From assembly GCA_002503885.1 (NCBI GenBank), contig DASQ01000112.1, positions 1 to 50,471 of the forward strand: DNA of 50,471 nucleotides, read 5' to 3'. How positions within the stretch are numbered: position 1 is the first letter of the stretch; each line of letters starts with the position of its first letter. Under the pieces are notes generated by a model, which saw only the letters and a program-made list of their open reading frames with translations, ran no database searches and had not been told where the DNA came from. Made by a program: the position numbers and the translations under genes. This document shows positions 47,801-50,471 of this stretch, piece after piece. This DNA comes from Methanoculleus marisnigri (lineage in GTDB: Archaea; Halobacteriota; Methanomicrobia; Methanomicrobiales; Methanoculleaceae).

Positions 47801-50135
47801 TGACCCCGTCTACCGGGACAAGCTCCTCATCGACGATGCTTACTCCACTGGAGTTCCTGACCACGAATGTGACGGTCTCTGCGTAGGCCGAGCCGTCGGC
47901 GGCGAGAAGCGGATACTTGATCTCGACGGTCGCGTTGTGAGGCACCGAGTAGTATACCGACTCATAGATGGGGACGGTCGGATTTGGGGTCGGGGTCGGT
48001 GTGACCGCATTCTTGTACGCGTAGTCCTCTAACTGGAGACTGCCATAGGTGAACCGGGCGTACACGTCCTCGCCGACGGGGACATCGGTTATGTTCACAT
48101 CATGGTAGGCGTAGCCGTTCGCATCGGTTATGAGCGTCCGGTTCTCGATGTAGATGTACTGGTGCTGGTAGTTAGCATAGTAGTCATACCATGTGCTGAG
48201 CTCAACCTCTGCTCCTGCAATGGGCTCTCCTGCAGTCGTGTTCCAGAGGACCGCCATGACCGGGAGCGTATCGCCCGTCACGTAGTACGAAGCGAGCGTT
48301 CCGCCGATGAGCTCGTGCTTGATCCCGTCCCACGGCTCGGCCTGATCAAGGCCGCCGGTGGTGTTCACCGCTTCGTAGGCGTTGATCCTGCCTGCACCGT
48401 AGGCGTTGTTCTTCTGCATCACCGGCAGGATGGCCCCGTCTTCACCGATGTGGACCGCCGTCTCCATCAGGGCGGCCTTCACGTCGGCGGGCGTAAGCGT
48501 CTCGTTGCCCGAGAGCATCAGCGCCGCCGTCCCGGCAACGGCCGGGCAGGCCATGGATGTGCCCTGCGTGGAGGCATACTGCCCTCCGGGGTATGCCGAT
48601 ATGATGCCGACACCGGGTGCCATGACATCGGGCTTGATATACGGAACTACCCGGTTCACCGGCCCCATGCTGCTGAAGGATGCACGGTAATCCATCAGGT
48701 AGTCGGTGGCGCCGACGGTGATGGCATCTTTTGCCGTCCCCGGCGTGCCGATGGTGGCGGTGCCGAAGCCACCGCTGTTCCCGGCGGAGATTACGACGAC
48801 GGTGCCTCCGGCGACCATGGTGTTGACGGTGGCATCAAGGATGGTCTCACCGTTGGACTGATAGTACTCGGAGAGCCCGGCCTCCAGAATCTCGACCTCG
48901 GTCTCTCCCGTGTTGGTCACGTTGAGTTTCCAGACGCCGTTCCAGCCGGCGGTGTTCGAGGCGTAGGGCGCCTTGAAGTAGTAGCGGTTCGCCTTCTGGT
49001 CGAAACCGAGCCAGTCGATCTCGGCGCCGCCGGCGATGTTGCCGTTAGCATCCGTGAGGGTGATGGTGAGGTTCTCCAGGGGGTCCGCGAAGTAAGCGTC
49101 GGCCGCATAGGCTTCGTAGTGCGGCTCCTCGACCCTGACCGATCCGATCACGAACTGAGGCTCGTACAGACAGTTGGGGTCCCCGTACATCTCCGACGAG
49201 ACATCGAGCGAAACGATCCGGCTCTCGTTCTCAAGAAGGGAGAAGTTACTGGCGGAATTGCCGCGGGACGGGTAGTCACCAAGACTCATGGAAACGACAT
49301 CGGCCCCGCTATCGATCGCCCACTGGACGCCGCGGAGAATGGTGCTGAACGGGCCGAAACCTACATCGTTGAGGACTTTCGCCCCGATCAGGTTCGCGCC
49401 GGGCGCGACGCCCAGTGCCACCTCGTATTCGTCGCCGTAGTAATCGACCGTAACCGTGCCGCCTGCTGCCGTACCGGCACAGTGGGTGCCGTGGCCGTAG
49501 TCATCATAGGCAGTCTCGTTCTTACCGTTGACGAAGTCGGCAAATGCGACGACGCGGTCGCCGAACGCGGGGTGGTCACCCTGTATGCCGGTGTCGACGA
49601 TGGCTATCGTCACGCCTTCACCGGTGGTCCCGTTCTTCCAGACGGACGGGGCCTCGATATAGTCCACACTCCAGACGGTGCCGTACCCGCTCTCCGGCTG
49701 CGAGATGTAGTCGGGGCTGATCGTCGATGAGACCTCCGCGACCGGGTCGCTTAGCGTGACGGTCAGGTCCGGCTCGATGTGGTCGACCCCCGGAATCGCG
49801 GCAAGCTTATCGAGGGTCGCCGGATCGGCCTCAAGCCAGACAGCGTTTGCTATCCAGTAGGACCGGGCGGTCTTCGCGGCAGCCGAATCGACTGCTCTGA
49901 CACTCTCCAGCACCTGCGCCTGGCGGCCCAGGGCGTCGGCCTTGAGCTCGGCGAACGACACAGGCTGCTTTTGCTGTTCGTTTAAGACCAGAAACACCGG
50001 AACCCGTTCTCCCGCCTGGACGGAAGGGGGGTCCCGTATGATCCGGTCATCGCCCGGCAGGGCACTCACTGTGCCCGCCAGAAGCAGTACAAAGAGCAGG
50101 ACAATCAATCCTGCTGCTGATTTCGACATTTTCAT
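44832..50135 (-). CDS. Secreted subtilisin-family (S8) protease with CARDB, cohesin-like and dockerin modules
   Basis: 1767 residues from the ATG at 50133-50135 with GGTGATC upstream (TTG 50147 is the alternative). Signal peptide (1-25), inhibitor-like propeptide (about 45-130, LDKLAAIPGVDHIEPD), then a complete triad: Asp181 (IVDTGIQGDHP), His215 (YGHGTHCAGT), Ser527 (GTSMACPAVAG), with oxyanion Asn453. An insert of about 150 residues (290-440) separates His and Asn. The rest is beta modules, two CARDB-like (VKLERDDTITISNV; LAVEVLAPRYTTPANTT), a cohesin-like domain (about 1570-1690) and a terminal dockerin (GDANSDGKVDQADTLKVL). No membrane anchor. First gene of the cluster. Confidence 0.9.
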   Translation of the reverse strand: MKMSKSAAGLIVLLFVLLLAGTVSALPGDDRIIRDPPSVQAGERVPVFLVLNEQQKQPVSFAELKADALGRQAQVLESVRAVDSAAAKTARSYWIANAVWLEADPATLDKLAAIPGVDHIEPDLTVTLSDPVAEVSSTISPDYISQPESGYGTVWSVDYIEAPSVWKNGTTGEGVTIAIVDTGIQGDHPAFGDRVVAFADFVNGKNETAYDDYGHGTHCAGTAAGGTVTVDYYGDEYEVALGVAPGANLIGAKVLNDVGFGPFSTILRGVQWAIDSGADVVSMSLGDYPSRGNSASNFSLLENESRIVSLDVSSEMYGDPNCLYEPQFVIGSVRVEEPHYEAYAADAYFADPLENLTITLTDANGNIAGGAEIDWLGFDQKANRYYFKAPYASNTAGWNGVWKLNVTNTGETEVEILEAGLSEYYQSNGETILDATVNTMVAGGTVVVISAGNSGGFGTATIGTPGTAKDAITVGATDYLMDYRASFSSMGPVNRVVPYIKPDVMAPGVGIISAYPGGQYASTQGTSMACPAVAGTAALMLSGNETLTPADVKAALMETAVHIGEDGAILPVMQKNNAYGAGRINAYEAVNTTGGLDQAEPWDGIKHELIGGTLASYYVTGDTLPVMAVLWNTTAGEPIAGAEVELSTWYDYYANYQHQYIYIENRTLITDANGYAYHDVNITDVPVGEDVYARFTYGSLQLEDYAYKNAVTPTPTPNPTVPIYESVYYSVPHNATVEIKYPLLAADGSAYAETVTFVVRNSSGVSIVDEELVPVDGVISCSLDLAGQPLDETYYYMRINDRSAGSIYVGQEEYMYQEVIPFPERAICPPGESVNLGVMAFPHHGGKTVSQEFEVYVTTLTETEVLSLSSAGALTLSAPEQGDMQALFAEIDAMKPETYSGTASLTNGLALVNFTMPEDGYIAIVRFVTNYDGYMEEMPSVLVYGTLEPWFMHRSTSPVYEDYDGNLTYIWSTYDWPATWDQTAYASVPAAEASITAYVYTYDPVTGAFCPTSGKTVYLYTENGTATGVVDADGTCTFTVATAGKTRMDYLLLTPGVSGYTIIWIGGSPLSPISRSPVNPGMILSSVAAPAHISALYPDTETRSASVTRDGDAYNIIATSYGPADEAIHEKGAFTFNKVSETFIWYYTGTEAAAVVDFTGTGTRRVTPAAEGNYKAMYGLLNPNTQSIGKYLYTTFRNPERSVSYTLPDSVLVGTSVPVVFNASTDEGAPISGARVVLALGAAGDWGWFSNDGDPRNANILLAADWYPDPYTVIATGYTDANGKVTLTFAAPNAGQQALREALAHESVLPYMVLCYDDGERVQEDYGYMHMTAALLPDFVPDISAPQVVKLERDDTITISNVALLISNIGTADYVYDPNNQMLCTAEVGPHSESTYFTKSLAMGEKTDVLTTTVSRNAREFGINTSDYQLPLDVNVGVEVNSNRTVEELNYQNNQLVHPVRITAPDLAVEVLAPRYTTPANTTAIGVRVTNLGEVGSNAATLYYSITGKPDATISVPALMPGNSTLIWQNQTLVAGDYTVDAEVNRAGATDYETTFANNRVNTTIGSYANPATKIDLPRGLVLVPGSTYDLPITVTQVSGLAAYQMDLTFNGSVLEVQDVIPGALDLTAKNIGSGSVRFNGAAVSGVSGNVIIATVRFNVTGVTGDETTLNLAAELWDENTLVIPVNARSGGAYLLLYGDANSDGKVDQADTLKVLREVVGLETKPTAGTTKFLQTDVTRNSAVDVGDAMFIAQKNVDLRDEYFRIK

Positions 50136-50180
50136 GCGATCACCCAAAATCTATTAATGATGAGTTTAATCACAGATACA

Positions 50181-50190
50181 GCATATATTC
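50181..50190 (-). promoter_or_regulatory. TATA-like box of the protease-led cluster
   Basis: On the minus strand GAATATATGC, about 46 bases ahead of the protease ATG, within a short AT-rich stretch. It would drive the four-gene surface cluster. Confidence 0.5.
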
Positions 50191-50234
50191 GTTTTGTTTT
50201 TAACTTGCGGGGGTGAAGGGGGCGGAGCGGGAAG

Positions 50235-50256
50235 TCCCCGCTCTTCAGGCCGGGGA
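50235..50256 (+). repeat. Hairpin at the left end of an IS200/IS605-type element
   Basis: TCCCCG (50235-50240) and CGGGGA (50251-50256) around a ten-base loop, about 70 bases ahead of tnpA. Subterminal hairpins in this place are recognised by Y1 transposases. Left-end status is inferred from position only. Confidence 0.45.
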
Positions 50257-50327
50257 TGAAAGCGGAGCCGCCCTTCCTTCCTGCGATAGGTATATCCTCT
50301 TGGGTATTCTATTATAATTCACCCAAC

Positions 50328-50471
50328 ATGAGATATAAATTTGATAGGTCTGCACATTCGGTCTTTGCTCTCTACTATCATTTGGTGATAGTAGTGAAGT
50401 ATCGCCGGAAGGCGTTGTATTCTGACGATATTCGAGAGCGTCTGAAAGATATCGTGTGGAACCTATCGGAC
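50328..50471 (+). CDS. tnpA: IS200-type TnpA (Y1 transposase), N-terminal part cut by window edge
   Basis: 48 residues from ATG 50328. AHSVFALYYHLVIVVKYRRKALY is the conserved start of IS200/IS605 TnpA; the family's HUH pair and catalytic Tyr come later and lie beyond the window. It would catalyse single-strand excision and insertion of the element. It is on the plus strand, divergent from the surface-protein cluster. Confidence 0.85.
   Translation, partial: MRYKFDRSAHSVFALYYHLVIVVKYRRKALYSDDIRERLKDIVWNLSD

Overview
This window looks like a piece of a GC-rich methanogen genome, most likely a Methanomicrobiales archaeon close to Methanoculleus (inference). The evidence is a YcaO/TfuA pair of the McrA-glycine thioamidation type, an archaeal type III RuBisCO, PGF-CTERM-type surface proteins, PAS/GAF-rich histidine kinases, archaeal TATA-like boxes with short leaders, and IS200/IS605-type transposon genes at both edges. 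No tRNA, rRNA or CRISPR array was recognised.

Layout. 1-5.3 kb: the end of a TnpB gene, a giant TPR protein overlapping an FKBP-type lipoprotein, and a damaged TnpB-only insertion sequence sitting directly behind the FKBP stop codon. 5.3-11 kb: a CNNM/CBS membrane protein, a peroxiredoxin, an N-formylglutamate amidohydrolase-like protein, a short RecQ helicase and a PspC protein, separated by dispersed GC-rich repeats and runs of mini-hairpins. 11-17.4 kb: a bacterial-type uvrA-uvrC-uvrB operon on the minus strand with 4-base overlaps; its UvrC ends before the usual C-terminal helix-hairpin-helix domain. 17.4-22.5 kb: a DUF5591-like gene behind a hairpin-rich leader, type III RuBisCO, an alpha/beta hydrolase, an ArsR-like regulator with a small membrane protein, and a conserved hypothetical. 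22.9-26.2 kb: a tight minus-strand operon moeB-moaD-moaE-ycaO-tfuA, linking a sulfur-carrier system to McrA thioamidation. 26.4-37 kb: a FemAB-like acetyltransferase remnant with an internal deletion, a PIN-like fragment, a REC-PAS-PAS-GAF-PAS histidine kinase, an ABC-2 exporter operon ending in a NEW3-type surface protein, and two PGF-CTERM-like surface proteins.

37-50.1 kb is the most striking part: four consecutive minus-strand genes for very large secreted proteins. They are a subtilisin-type protease with cohesin-like and dockerin modules, a protein with an alpha-2-macroglobulin-like thioester motif flanked by a cohesin-like module and a dockerin, and two smaller cohesin-like proteins with C-terminal membrane anchors. 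Together they resemble a cellulosome-like surface assembly built around a protease and a thioester protein instead of glycoside hydrolases. A further IS200-type TnpA gene begins at the right edge.

All functional statements come from motif and family recognition by eye. No database search, alignment or structure prediction was run.
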